Source: Inquilinus sp042743185 (lineage in GTDB: Bacteria; Pseudomonadota; Alphaproteobacteria; DSM-16000; Inquilinaceae). From it: a stretch of 64,000 nt of DNA. Made by a program: the position numbers and the translations under genes. Below the pieces are notes generated by a model. That model was not told the origin of the DNA. It searched no databases and worked only from the letters and a program-made list of their open reading frames with translations. Positions within the stretch are counted from its first letter, which is position 1, and each line of letters opens with the position of its first letter. Positions 53,168-64,000 of the stretch are shown one piece after another. The stretch lies in the NCBI RefSeq assembly GCF_042743185.1, contig NZ_JBHYMS010000003.1, positions 1 through 64,000 of the forward strand, read 5' to 3'.

Positions 53168-53935
53168 CTACCCCGCCGGCTTGCGCGGAGCGGCGTCCGC
53201 CGGCGCCGCCCGGCGCCGCGCGGCCCGGCGGGAGAGCATGTTCAGCCCCTCGACCAGGGCCGAGAACGCCATGGCGGCGTAGATGTAGCCCTTCGGAACA
53301 TGGGCGCCGAAGCCCTCCGCGATCAGCGTCATCCCGATCATCATCAGGAAGCCGAGCGCCAGCATCACCACGGTCGGGTTGGCGTGGATGAAGCGGGACA
53401 GCGGATCGGCGGCGGCGAGCATCACCGCCACGGCGACGACCACGGCGATCACCATGATCGCCACGTGATCGGTCATGCCGACCGCCGTGATGATGCTGTC
53501 GAGCGAGAAGACGAGGTCGAGCAGGAGGATCTGCCCGATGGCCGCGCCGAAGCCCAGCGTCGCCTTGGCGGTGCCGAAGACGTCGTCGGCCGGGGCCGGG
53601 TCGACGCTGTGATGGATCTCCTTCGTCGCCTTCCACACCAGGAACAGGCCGCCGCCGATCAGGATCAGGTCGCGCCAGGAGAAGGGGTGGCCGAGGACCT
53701 CGAACACCGGCTCGGTGAGCTGGACGATGATCGAGACCGTGCCCAAGAGGGCGAGCCGCAGGAACAGCGCCAGCCCGATGCCGATCCGGCGCGCCTTGCT
53801 GCGCTGATGCTCCGGCAGCTTGTTGGTCAGGATCGAGATGAAGATCAGGTTGTCGATGCCGAGCACCACCTCCATGACGACCAGGGTCGCCAGGGCAATC
53901 AGGGCTGTCGGGTCGGAGATCCAGGAGAAGTCCAC
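53168..53935 (-). CDS. TerC-family membrane protein
   Basis: The 255-residue protein has seven or so helices and the TerC motifs EVVLGIDNLIFISIL near residue 22 and DLVFSLDSIITAVGMTDH near residue 140. The conserved Asp residues in these motifs bind metal. Members export or sense metal ions such as manganese or tellurite. It is downstream of the response-regulator gene (54-base gap) and convergent with the LysR gene. Confidence 0.9.
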   Translation of the reverse strand: MDFSWISDPTALIALATLVVMEVVLGIDNLIFISILTNKLPEHQRSKARRIGIGLALFLRLALLGTVSIIVQLTEPVFEVLGHPFSWRDLILIGGGLFLVWKATKEIHHSVDPAPADDVFGTAKATLGFGAAIGQILLLDLVFSLDSIITAVGMTDHVAIMVIAVVVAVAVMLAAADPLSRFIHANPTVVMLALGFLMMIGMTLIAEGFGAHVPKGYIYAAMAFSALVEGLNMLSRRAARRRAAPADAAPRKPAG

Positions 53936-53989
53936 GGGCGGTCCCTCGGAGTGGTGGGGGATGGATGGTGACGAGGCTTCAGCCCCGTG

Positions 53990-54454
53990 TCACTCGAACA
54001 GCGGCCGCTCGGTTTCCGGCCGCGCCAGGCCGTGCCGGGCGAGCTCGAGCGTCAGGAGCCGCGTCTCGAGCAGGTTGAAGATCCGCAGCACCGCCTCGAC
54101 CGCGTCGAAGGGCTTGGTCAGGAAGTCCCGGGCGCCGAGCGAGAGGGCACGGCGGCGCGCGGCCAGGGTGACGTCCGCGGTCAGCACCAGGATCGGCAGG
54201 TAGGCCCGGGCCGGGATCAGGCGGGAGAAGGCCTCCAGCAGGGCGTAGCCGTCGAGCTCGGGCATCATCAGGTCGAGCAGGACGAGATCGACCGGATGCT
54301 CCTGGAACAGCGGCAAGGCGCGGCGCGGATCGGTGGTGGTCAGCAGCCGGGTGAAGCCCTCGCGCTTCAGGAGGCGTTCCAGCAGCACGACATTGGCCGG
54401 CTCGTCGTCGACGATCAGGATCGTCGACCGGCGCATCAGGTCGGTGGATGGCAT
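53990..54454 (-). CDS. Single-domain response regulator
   Basis: The 154-residue CheY-like receiver has the acidic pair in VDDEPAN near residue 16, phosphoacceptor Asp61 in LLDLMMP and Lys114 in FLTKPF. No output domain follows; the C-terminal 30 residues are helical. GAGGGGG precedes the ATG at 54454. It follows the CHASE3 kinase by ten bases and is the likely partner of that kinase. Confidence 0.92.
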   Translation of the reverse strand: MPSTDLMRRSTILIVDDEPANVVLLERLLKREGFTRLLTTTDPRRALPLFQEHPVDLVLLDLMMPELDGYALLEAFSRLIPARAYLPILVLTADVTLAARRRALSLGARDFLTKPFDAVEAVLRIFNLLETRLLTLELARHGLARPETERPLFE

Positions 54455-54464
54455 CGCCCCCTCG

Positions 54465-56041
<1,577 letters not shown>

Positions 56042-56045
<4 letters not shown>

Positions 56046-56701
56046 GGCGGCGCGGCCATCCCCGGCAGCAGCCCGCCGCGCGCGGCCAGGACCGCCGCCT
56101 GGGTCCGGTCGCCGACGCCGAGCTTGGCGATGATCCGCTCGACATGGATCTTCACCGTGCCGGGGGCGATGGCCAGGCCGCGCGCGATCTCCTTGTTGGT
56201 CAAGCCTTCCGCGACCTTGGCCAGCACCTCGCGCTCGCGCCCGGTCAGGCTGTCGAGCACGCTCGCCGGCGGCGCCGGGCGGATGGCGACGCGGCGCAGC
56301 AGCCGGGCCACCAGATCGGCATTGAAGAAGGCCTCGCCCTCCAGCACCCGCCGCATCGTCGCCAGGATGTCGGTGCGGCTGGCGTCCTTCAGCAGATAGC
56401 CCGATGCGCCGGCCTCGATCGCGGCCTCGAGATAGTCGAGGCTGTCGTGCATGGTCAGGATCAGCACACGGGTCTGCGGCGCCACGCGCCGGATCTCCCG
56501 GGTCGCGGCCAGTCCGTCGAGCTCCGGCATGCGGATGTCGAGGATGGCGAGGTCGGGCGGCCGGTCCCGGCAGGCGGCGACGGCCTCGGCTCCGGTCCGC
56601 GCCTCGGCGACGATGCGGAACCCCTCCTCGCGGCCGATCATGGCGGCGAGGCCGGCCCGGGCCAGGTCGTGATCGTCGGCGATCAGCACCGATGCGGTCA
56701 T
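56042..56701 (-). CDS. NarL/LuxR-type response regulator
   Basis: The 219-residue protein has a receiver domain with ADDHDLAR and phosphoacceptor Asp55 in LAILDIRMPELDG, and a C-terminal LuxR HTH (about 150-210) with LTGREREVLAKVAEGLTNKEIARGLAIAPGTVKIHVERI. It overlaps both neighbouring kinase genes by four bases (56042-56045 and 56698-56701) and should be phosphorylated by the HisKA_3 kinase. Confidence 0.95.
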
Positions 56702-57822
56702 GAGCGCCCCGTCTCGGCCGGCAAAGGCACGGCGGCGCGCATGGTCGTGCCCCGCCCCGCCGCGCCGTCCAGGTCGAGGCGGCCGCCGATCAGCGCCAGC
56801 CGCTCGCGCATCCCCACGATGCCGAGCCGCTCGCCGCCGGCACCGGGCATTCCGGCGGCGGCCAGGCCCCGGCCGTCATCGGCGATGTGGAGATGGGCCT
56901 GCCGCTCCTCCTCGAACAGCCGTACGGAGACGCGCCCGGCTTCGGCGTGCCTGACCACATTGGCCAGCGCCTCCTGGGCGACGCGGTAGAGCACGAGGCC
57001 GACCGCCGCCGGCCAGCGGTCCGCCGCCGCGGACAGCTCGGCCGACACGGCGAGGCCGCCGAGCGTGTCCAGCCGCGCCCGCAGCGCCGCGGCGAGGCCC
57101 AGGCCGTCGAGCTCCGGCGGGCGCAGATCGGCGATGGCGGCGCGGATCTCGGCCACCGACCGGCGCGCCAGATCGGCGATCTCCTCCAGCTCCCGCCGCA
57201 GGGGCGCGTCGTCCGGCAGTCCGGCGGTCACGGTCTGCAGCCGGTAGCCGAGCGCCGCCAGGGTCTGGGCCGAGCCGTCGTGCAGGTCATGCGCCACCCG
57301 GCGCCGCTCCTGCTCCTGCGCCTCGATCAGGCGGGCGACCAGCGCCGCCAGCTCGGCCCGCCTGCCGGCGATGTCGTCGAGCAGCCGCTGCCGCTCCGCC
57401 GCCTGGCGCTGCAGGCCCACGGCAGCGGCGATGCCGCGGAGGGCGACGTCCAGCGCGTCCCGATCCTCCGCCGCCGGGCCGCGCCGCCCCGGCAGCAGGC
57501 GCAGCGCCAGCCGGACCGACACCCCGCTGTCGTCCGAAGCGAGATCGACGGCTTCGCTGGCATCGTCGGCCCGCCCGACGCCGACCCGCCAGGCGGGCTG
57601 CCCGTGCGAGGCCTCGATCTCCAGCACGGCCGATCCGGCCCCGGCGAAGGCCGAGACCTGCGCCATCACCGTCCCGGCCACATCCTCGAGCCGGCCGCGC
57701 TCCAGCCCGGCATGGATCTCGACGATGAAGCGAAGCCGCGCCGCGCGCGCCTCGGCATCCCGGTACAGCCGGCGCAGTTCGTCGACGGTGGAGGCTTCGG
57801 CGGCCTCCGACGGCAGGGGCAT
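56698..57822 (-). CDS. NarX/DegS-type soluble sensor histidine kinase (HisKA_3)
   Basis: The 374-residue protein has an N-terminal coiled region and a GAF-like domain (about 30-140), no transmembrane helix, HisKA_3 with ERRRVAHDLHDGSAQTLAAL (phosphoacceptor probably His181) and a HATPase domain with VLYRVAQEALANVVRHAEA and DDGRGL. The ATG at 57822 is the first plausible start. It is the first gene of the four-gene two-component unit. Confidence 0.92.
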   Translation of the reverse strand: MPLPSEAAEASTVDELRRLYRDAEARAARLRFIVEIHAGLERGRLEDVAGTVMAQVSAFAGAGSAVLEIEASHGQPAWRVGVGRADDASEAVDLASDDSGVSVRLALRLLPGRRGPAAEDRDALDVALRGIAAAVGLQRQAAERQRLLDDIAGRRAELAALVARLIEAQEQERRRVAHDLHDGSAQTLAALGYRLQTVTAGLPDDAPLRRELEEIADLARRSVAEIRAAIADLRPPELDGLGLAAALRARLDTLGGLAVSAELSAAADRWPAAVGLVLYRVAQEALANVVRHAEAGRVSVRLFEEERQAHLHIADDGRGLAAAGMPGAGGERLGIVGMRERLALIGGRLDLDGAAGRGTTMRAAVPLPAETGRS

Positions 57823-57998
57823 GATCCGACTTTCGCTCCGTTCCGGGCGGGTGGCGCCGCGCAGCATACCGCAGCGCCCGGCCCGGCGCCCTATGCCGTT
57901 CGGCAGATCCGTCCGGCAGACGCGCGGCCCTGCTTGCCGGACCAGATATCCGGCCATCGGGAGCCGGACATCCCCGGCGCCCATCGACACAGGAGCCC

Positions 57999-58487
57999 AT
58001 GATGCGTTTCGCCCTGGCCGGTGCCCTGGCCCTTTCCCTCCTCTCGCTGCAGTCCGCTTTCGCCGCCCAGCCGGCGGCCGCCGCGCAGTCCGCTGCCGAG
58101 GCGACCCGTTGCGAGCCGATCACCGAGGCGGAGGTGGCCGGCCTGTTCGATCGCTGGAATGCCTCCCTCGCCACGCTCAAGGCCGAGGCGGTGGCGGCCA
58201 ACTACGCCGAGGACGCGATCCTGCTGCCGACGCTGTCGAACACGCCGCGCCTGACCCGGGAGCAGCGGATCGAGTACTTCAAGCACTTCCTGGAGCAGCG
58301 GCCGCAGGGCGTGGTCGACAGCCGGGTGATCAGGATCGGCTGCAACAAGGTGACCGACGCCGGCACCTACACCTTCACGCTGGCCGACGGCAGCAAGGTC
58401 CCGGCGCGCTACACCTACACCTATGAGTTCGCCGACGGTGCCTGGCTGATCGCCTCGCACCATTCCTCGATCATGCCGGAAAAGTGA
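57999..58487 (+). CDS. Exported SgcJ/EcaC-family protein (SnoaL/NTF2-like, DUF4440)
   Basis: The 162-residue protein has a signal peptide (about residues 1-23) preceded by AGGAG. The mature part has the SgcJ/EcaC motifs ITEAEVAGLFDRWNASLATLKAEAVAANYAEDAILLPTLSN and HHSSIMPE at the C-terminus. The fold is NTF2-like; the substrate is unknown. It stands alone between divergent and convergent genes. Confidence 0.85.
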   Translation: MMRFALAGALALSLLSLQSAFAAQPAAAAQSAAEATRCEPITEAEVAGLFDRWNASLATLKAEAVAANYAEDAILLPTLSNTPRLTREQRIEYFKHFLEQRPQGVVDSRVIRIGCNKVTDAGTYTFTLADGSKVPARYTYTYEFADGAWLIASHHSSIMPEK

Positions 58488-58496
58488 CCGGCCGAG

Positions 58497-58529
58497 CGCG
58501 GGCGGGCCGATCTCACCGGCGCGCCCGCG
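58497..58529. terminator. GC-rich hairpin between convergent genes
   Basis: Arms 58497-58509 and 58517-58529 match at 12 of 13 positions with a seven-base loop. They lie in the gap between the SgcJ/EcaC-like gene (end 58487) and the convergent VOC gene (end 58557). No T tract follows on either strand, so this is a bidirectional terminator candidate only. Confidence 0.45.
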
Positions 58530-58556
58530 ACGATACGGCGTCCTGCCGCGGGACGC

Positions 58557-59312
58557 CTATCTCCGATCCGGTTCGACCCGGCCGATCCGGACCCCGTGAG
58601 TCCGGGCCGGGTCGAGATCGCCCGTCGCACTGCCGGGGGCGACGCGCAGCGTCAGCGAGAGCGGCCCCTCCCCGCGCGCCGCCAGCGCCGCCCCGGCGCG
58701 GTCCGGGCCGAGCAGGCGGACGGACTGGCCGTCGCCGAGCGCGACCGGCGCGCCGGGATCGACGGCGGTGCCGAGCAGGGCGCCGTAGCGCCGGGCGCTA
58801 ACCCCGGCGTCCGCCACCGCGATCTCGATGCCGGCGACGCCGATCGCGCCGTTGGCGTGGCGGCGGATGTCGCCCTCCGGCACCCGCAGATGCCGCGGCG
58901 TGACGTCGCCGCACAGGAAGGGCAGGTCCGAGGTCGCGGCCCGCGCCGTGCGCCATTCCAGCCGCTGCCCGTCGGGCCGCAGCCGGCCGCCGTCGGTCGG
59001 CCCCTCGATCTCGAGGCCGCGCGCCTTCGCCGCCGCCACATCGGCCGCGATGTCGCCGGGCAGCAGGGCGAAGTCGACCAGCCCGTCGCCGGCCTCGCTC
59101 AGCACCCGCCACCAGCGGAACTCCGGGTTCGGCCGCCGGAAGGCGATCAGCTCGATATAGGCGCCGTCGGCGAAGACGATCAGCGCGTTGTGGCTGGCGC
59201 CGTGGGTGTGCTCCCCGCCCGGCACCACGGTGAAGCCGAGCGCCTGGTAATCCGCGATGGTCCGCTCCAGGTCGCGGACGGCGATCACCACGTGATCCAG
59301 CGACAGGCTCAT
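58557..59312 (-). CDS. VOC-superfamily glyoxalase-like protein
   Basis: The 251-residue protein has a VOC N-terminus LDHVVIAVRDLERTIADYQALGFTVVPGGEHTHG and AYIELIAF, with a second half fold after residue 160. It resembles the Glyoxalase_3/VOC group. Metal ligands could be His7 and the Glu in AYIELIAF. It is the last gene of the CMD/monooxygenase unit and may act on its product. Confidence 0.88.
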   Translation of the reverse strand: MSLSLDHVVIAVRDLERTIADYQALGFTVVPGGEHTHGASHNALIVFADGAYIELIAFRRPNPEFRWWRVLSEAGDGLVDFALLPGDIAADVAAAKARGLEIEGPTDGGRLRPDGQRLEWRTARAATSDLPFLCGDVTPRHLRVPEGDIRRHANGAIGVAGIEIAVADAGVSARRYGALLGTAVDPGAPVALGDGQSVRLLGPDRAGAALAARGEGPLSLTLRVAPGSATGDLDPARTHGVRIGRVEPDRR

Positions 59313-59341
59313 GGTCGTCTCCCGTTCCGATGGGGCTGCGG

Positions 59342-59944
59342 TCAGGCCTGGACCTGCGGCTCGCCGAGCGACAGCATCAGGCGGTTGGCCCAGTTGAAGA
59401 AGGCGGCGCCCTGGATCAAATCGGCGACCGCCGCGTCGTCCAGCCCGGCCGCGCGCAGCCGCCGGACGTGCTCCGTGCCGAACGACCCCGGCGTCTCCGT
59501 CAGCGCCACTGCGGCGGCGACGATGGCGTTCCAGCGCTCGCCGAGATCGGCGCCGACGCCCTCGTCCAGCAGGCGCTGCACGTCGTCGCCGCGCTTGGAA
59601 TGGACGGTGGCGAAGCGGGAATGGACCGAGGCGCAGTAGATGCAGCCGTTCAGGCGCGAGGTCGCGGTGGCGGCCAGCTCGCGCTCCGCCCGCGGCAGGC
59701 CGCCCTCGGGGTTGTAGAAGATGTCCTTGTCGGTCCTGGTCCGGGCCTGCAGCACGTCCGGGTCGCGCACCAGCAGCCGGAAATAGTCGGATTTGGCGCG
59801 CGCCGCGTCGACCAGCCCGGCCAGGTGCCGTTCCGTAAGCTGGTCGGCGGGATACGGCTCCAGCCAGGGCAGCCAGCCGAGCTCGTCCTGGGTGAAGACG
59901 GTCGGCTCGTGGTTGTCGGGATGAGTGAGAACGGTCTCGGTCAT
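59342..59944 (-). CDS. Alkylhydroperoxidase-domain protein with CxxC (AhpD/CMD fold)
   Basis: The 200-residue protein has the AhpD redox motif CIYCASVH (Cys101, Cys104, His108) and FYNPEGGLPRAERELAATATSRLNG. The family resembles the Avi_7169-type alkylhydroperoxidase proteins that travel with LLM monooxygenases. It follows the second CMD gene by eight bases. Confidence 0.88.
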   Translation of the reverse strand: MTETVLTHPDNHEPTVFTQDELGWLPWLEPYPADQLTERHLAGLVDAARAKSDYFRLLVRDPDVLQARTRTDKDIFYNPEGGLPRAERELAATATSRLNGCIYCASVHSRFATVHSKRGDDVQRLLDEGVGADLGERWNAIVAAAVALTETPGSFGTEHVRRLRAAGLDDAAVADLIQGAAFFNWANRLMLSLGEPQVQA

Positions 59945-59952
59945 GGCGGGCC

Positions 59953-60546
59953 TCAGGCGGCGGCCAGGGCACGCAGCCCGGCGACGACACGGATCTGGAA
60001 GGACAGGAAGGCGACCAGCTGCGACAGGGTGACGATGCCGGTGGTCGACCAGCCGGCATCGAGCAGCGCCTGCAGCGCCGCGGCGCTGGCGTCGCGCGGA
60101 CGGAACACCAGCAGATGCGTGTGCGCCAGAGCCGCCGCGATGCGGGGGCCGAGCACCGCACGGCCCTCGCCCGAGACGTGGTAGATCGGGCCGCGCCTGT
60201 CCTCGGCGCTGAGCGGCCCGGCCGGGTAATGGCCATAGGGCCCTTCCGCCGCGGCCCGCTCCGCCTCCACGGCCACGGCGGCGGCGAGGCCGGAATCCCT
60301 CCCGGCCAGGGCCTCGGCATAGAAGCGGGCGGTCGCCGGCTCGCGATGCAGCGCCGCGACAAAGGCGGCGACCGCATAGCGCTCCAGCGCCGACACGGTG
60401 CCGGGCTCCTCCGGCTCGAACAGCACCAGCCAGCTTTTCTGCGCATTCTCCCGGGCGGCGGGGCGCTGCGCCCGGATCCGGTCGAGGGCAGAGCCGCGCT
60501 CGACCCCGGCCAGGAGGTCGATCACATCGGCCGTCGGTTCGCTCAT
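59953..60546 (-). CDS. Cysteine-less CMD-domain protein (partner of the AhpD-like protein)
   Basis: The 197-residue product has a CMD/AhpD-like helical fold with VSALERYAVAAFVAALHREPATARFYAEAL and a C-terminal GIVTLSQLVAFLSFQIRVVAGLRAL, but contains no cysteine. It resembles the Avi_7170-type CMD protein found with the CxxC protein, so the two may form a heteromer. GAAGGA precedes the ATG. Confidence 0.82.
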   Translation of the reverse strand: MSEPTADVIDLLAGVERGSALDRIRAQRPAARENAQKSWLVLFEPEEPGTVSALERYAVAAFVAALHREPATARFYAEALAGRDSGLAAAVAVEAERAAAEGPYGHYPAGPLSAEDRRGPIYHVSGEGRAVLGPRIAAALAHTHLLVFRPRDASAAALQALLDAGWSTTGIVTLSQLVAFLSFQIRVVAGLRALAAA

Positions 60547-60579
60547 CGTCTGGTCCTTCTCACGAATGTCTGGGCGGCG

Positions 60580-61620
60580 TCAGCAGGACGCGGCGGCGAG
60601 GCGGATGTCATCGCCCCGTTCCTGGCGGGCCCAGCCGAAGGCCGGCGCCACCTCCCGCGCCACCAGCTCGATCGAGCGCAGGATGAAGGGGTGCGGCGGG
60701 TCGACCGAATGCACCTGGACCACCAGGTCGGTGGCGCGGCGCAGCGTGCCGTCGGCGCGCAGCGAGGCGATCACCTCCTCCGGCGTGCCGAGATGCACGT
60801 CGAAGGCGGCGATCAGCTGGTCCAGCGTGTCGTCCGGGGCGCCGCGGCCGGCGGCGGCGAAGCGGTCGGCCTGGCGGCGCAGGCCGGGCTCGGCGAAGCG
60901 CCGCGCCGTCTCGCGGTCGTCGGCGACGAAGACGCTGCGCGACGCCAGGATGCGCGGTTCCTTCCCCGCCGGCAGCGCCGCCAGATAGGCGTCGATGATC
61001 GGGTCCTGGATCTCGGCCAGCGTGGCGTCGGGCGCGTCGGCCGGGCGCGGCTGGGTGCGCGACAGCATCAGCCCGTCGCCGGCCGCCCCGGCCCGGGCGC
61101 CGCCGGCGACCGAGAAGGTGGCCTGCCAGATCCGGTCCAAAAGCTGCGGCGCCGCCGGGTACAGCCGGGTGTCGGCGCCGTCGAGCGGCCGGCCGCCCCA
61201 GGCGTCGAGCAGCACCTGCAGGTGCCGGGCGAAGATCGCCGACCGCTCGGCGCTGTCGAGGCCGAAGGCGGCGAAGGCCGAGGGCGTGCCGCCGGTGCCG
61301 AGCCCGAGCTCGAGCCGCCCGTCGGACAGGAGGTCCAGCACCGCCGCATCCTCCGCCACCCGCACCGGGTTCTCCAGCGGCAGGGTGATGATGCCGGTGC
61401 CGAGGCGGATGCGCGAGGTGCGCGCCGCGACCTGGGCCAGGAACACCAGCGGCGCCGGCAGCCCGCCCTCCGGCTCGTGGAAATGGTGCTGGGCGACCCA
61501 GGCGCTGTCGAAGCCGTGCCGCTCCGCCGTCGTGATCTGCTCCGTCGCCAGGCGGTAGCGCTCCTGCGCGCTCGCCTCGTCGAGAAGCCGGGTGAAGAAG
61601 CCGAGCCGCTGGATGGTCAC
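60580..61620 (-). CDS. Luciferase-like FMN-dependent monooxygenase
   Basis: The 346-residue protein starts at a GTG and has the luciferase-like TIM barrel: AERHGFDSAWVAQHHFHEPEGGLPAPLVFLAQVAARTSRIRLGTGIITLPLENPVRVAEDAAVLDLLSDGRLELGLGTGG is the hallmark FMN/substrate region. It resembles the KPN_01858-type LLM family, which accompanies CMD proteins and a Dpp-type importer. A separate flavin reductase gene is not in the window. The substrate is unknown. Confidence 0.9.
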   Translation of the reverse strand: MTIQRLGFFTRLLDEASAQERYRLATEQITTAERHGFDSAWVAQHHFHEPEGGLPAPLVFLAQVAARTSRIRLGTGIITLPLENPVRVAEDAAVLDLLSDGRLELGLGTGGTPSAFAAFGLDSAERSAIFARHLQVLLDAWGGRPLDGADTRLYPAAPQLLDRIWQATFSVAGGARAGAAGDGLMLSRTQPRPADAPDATLAEIQDPIIDAYLAALPAGKEPRILASRSVFVADDRETARRFAEPGLRRQADRFAAAGRGAPDDTLDQLIAAFDVHLGTPEEVIASLRADGTLRRATDLVVQVHSVDPPHPFILRSIELVAREVAPAFGWARQERGDDIRLAAASC

Positions 61621-61633
61621 GGGAGAACGCCTT

Positions 61634-63246
<1,613 letters not shown>

Positions 63247-63250
<4 letters not shown>

Positions 63251-64000
63251 ATCGTCCTCCGCCCGATCGACCGGCCGATGCGGTTGGCGGCCAGCACCAC
63301 CAGCACCACGACCAGGCCGGGCACGGTGGTCAGCCACCAGGATGTGGCGATGTAGTTGCGGCCCTCGGCGATCAGCAGTCCCCATTCCGGCGTCGGCGGC
63401 GGTGCGCCGTAGCCGAGGAAGCCGAGGGTCGAGATCTGCAGGATCGCGGTGCCGAACTGCACCGCGGCCAGGGCGATCACCGAGGTCACGGAGTTCGGCA
63501 GGATGTGCCGCCACAGCACGGCGCCGAAGCGGCCGCCGCTGCCGAAGGCGGCTTCGACATAGTCGGAGCGGCGGACCAGGATCACTTCGGACCGGGACAG
63601 CCGGGCGAAGCGGCCGATCGAGGTGACGCCGACGGCGATCGCGGCATTCACCGTGCCGAAGCCGAGCAGGATGATGATGGCCAGCGACAGCAGCAGCGAC
63701 GGCACCGACAGCAGCACGTCGACGATCCGCATCAGCACGGCGTCGGTCCGCCGGCCGGTCGATCCGGCGAGGAGGCCGATGGCGGTGCCGACCAAGAGGC
63801 CGACGGCGACCGCGACGAAGGCGCCGGACAGCGAGTTCACCGCGCCGTGGACGATGCGGGCGAACAGGTCGCGGCCCAGCGCGTCGGTGCCGAGGAGGTG
63901 CTCGGCGTCGGGCGCCCGCAGCTTCTCCCGCGGCACGCCGGCGACCGGGTTGTGGCCGGTGAACAGGCCGGGGGCGACGGCCCAGGCGGTGACGATGGCG
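63247..64000 (-). CDS. Dpp-type ABC importer permease, DppC class (cut by the right edge)
   Basis: At least 250 residues are encoded; the reading frame is open to the window edge, with the first helix (ending VAPGLFTGHNP) at the edge. DppC features are LGTDALGRDLFARIVHGAVNSL and the coupling loop YVEAAFGSGGRFGAVLWRHILPN. A GTG at 63936 would start after the helix, so the true start is beyond the window. The DppB-class permease and binding protein should lie further right. Confidence 0.93.

Overview
The window is very GC-rich, densely coding DNA with short gaps, many 1- to 8-base gene overlaps and frequent GTG/TTG starts. Gene content (dipeptide- and amino-acid-type ABC importers, GntR/LysR/LacI regulators, a ben-cat operon, paired DUF1537 kinase and PdxA2) suggests a large-genome, soil- or plant-associated alphaproteobacterium, perhaps Rhodospirillales/Azospirillum- or Inquilinus-like. 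That placement is an inference from composition and gene families only. No rRNA, tRNA, CRISPR array, phage or plasmid genes were seen. The only mobile-element trace is the 3' end of an IS5-type transposase at the left edge.

Layout. 0.1-5.4 kb: a four-carbon acid-sugar locus (DUF1537 kinase, PdxA2-type dehydrogenase, Fe-alcohol dehydrogenase, DapA-family lyase) with a divergent FadR-type GntR regulator. 5.4-11.4 kb: polar amino-acid ABC importer with an aminotransferase and an RraA/HMG-aldolase-like protein, plus a divergent LysR gene. 11.4-18.7 kb: sugar ABC importer without an ATPase gene, with an Idh/MocA oxidoreductase, a cupin and a GntR gene, divergent from a Tm-1-like/UPF0261 gene and a PEP-hydrolase-like gene. 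18.7-25.2 kb: BNR/sialidase-like protein divergent from a complete Dpp-type importer. 25.2-33.7 kb: a second Dpp-type importer coupled to a CocE/NonD hydrolase, with a LysR gene. 33.7-34.7 kb: a secreted gamma-glutamylcyclotransferase-like protein behind an AT-rich spacer. 34.7-42.6 kb: amino-sugar operon (SSS symporter, AGE epimerase, NagB-like, SIS, NagA, ceramidase-like) with a divergent LacI gene. 42.6-53.0 kb: benABCD-catABC-MFS-esterase run with a divergent BenM/CatM-type regulator. 53.2-57.8 kb: TerC and a four-gene two-component cassette. 58.0-64.0 kb: SgcJ/EcaC-like protein, VOC protein, two carboxymuconolactone-decarboxylase-fold proteins, a luciferase-like monooxygenase and a third Dpp-type importer that runs off the right edge.

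How the genes work together. Most blocks repeat one plan: an importer, two to five catabolic enzymes and a divergent local regulator whose candidate operator lies in the divergent gap. The benzoate block is complete from ring dihydroxylation to beta-ketoadipate enol-lactone. The most interesting non-coding signal is a 13-base element, ACA[AT][CG]TTGACAAC in gene orientation. It occurs upstream of the acid-sugar kinase operon (4.4 kb) and upstream of both divergent units at 19.9-20.1 kb. Each copy contains a TTGACA placed as a possible -35 hexamer. This predicts a small regulon, probably of the GntR protein at 4.6-5.4 kb, joining two loci 15 kb apart.
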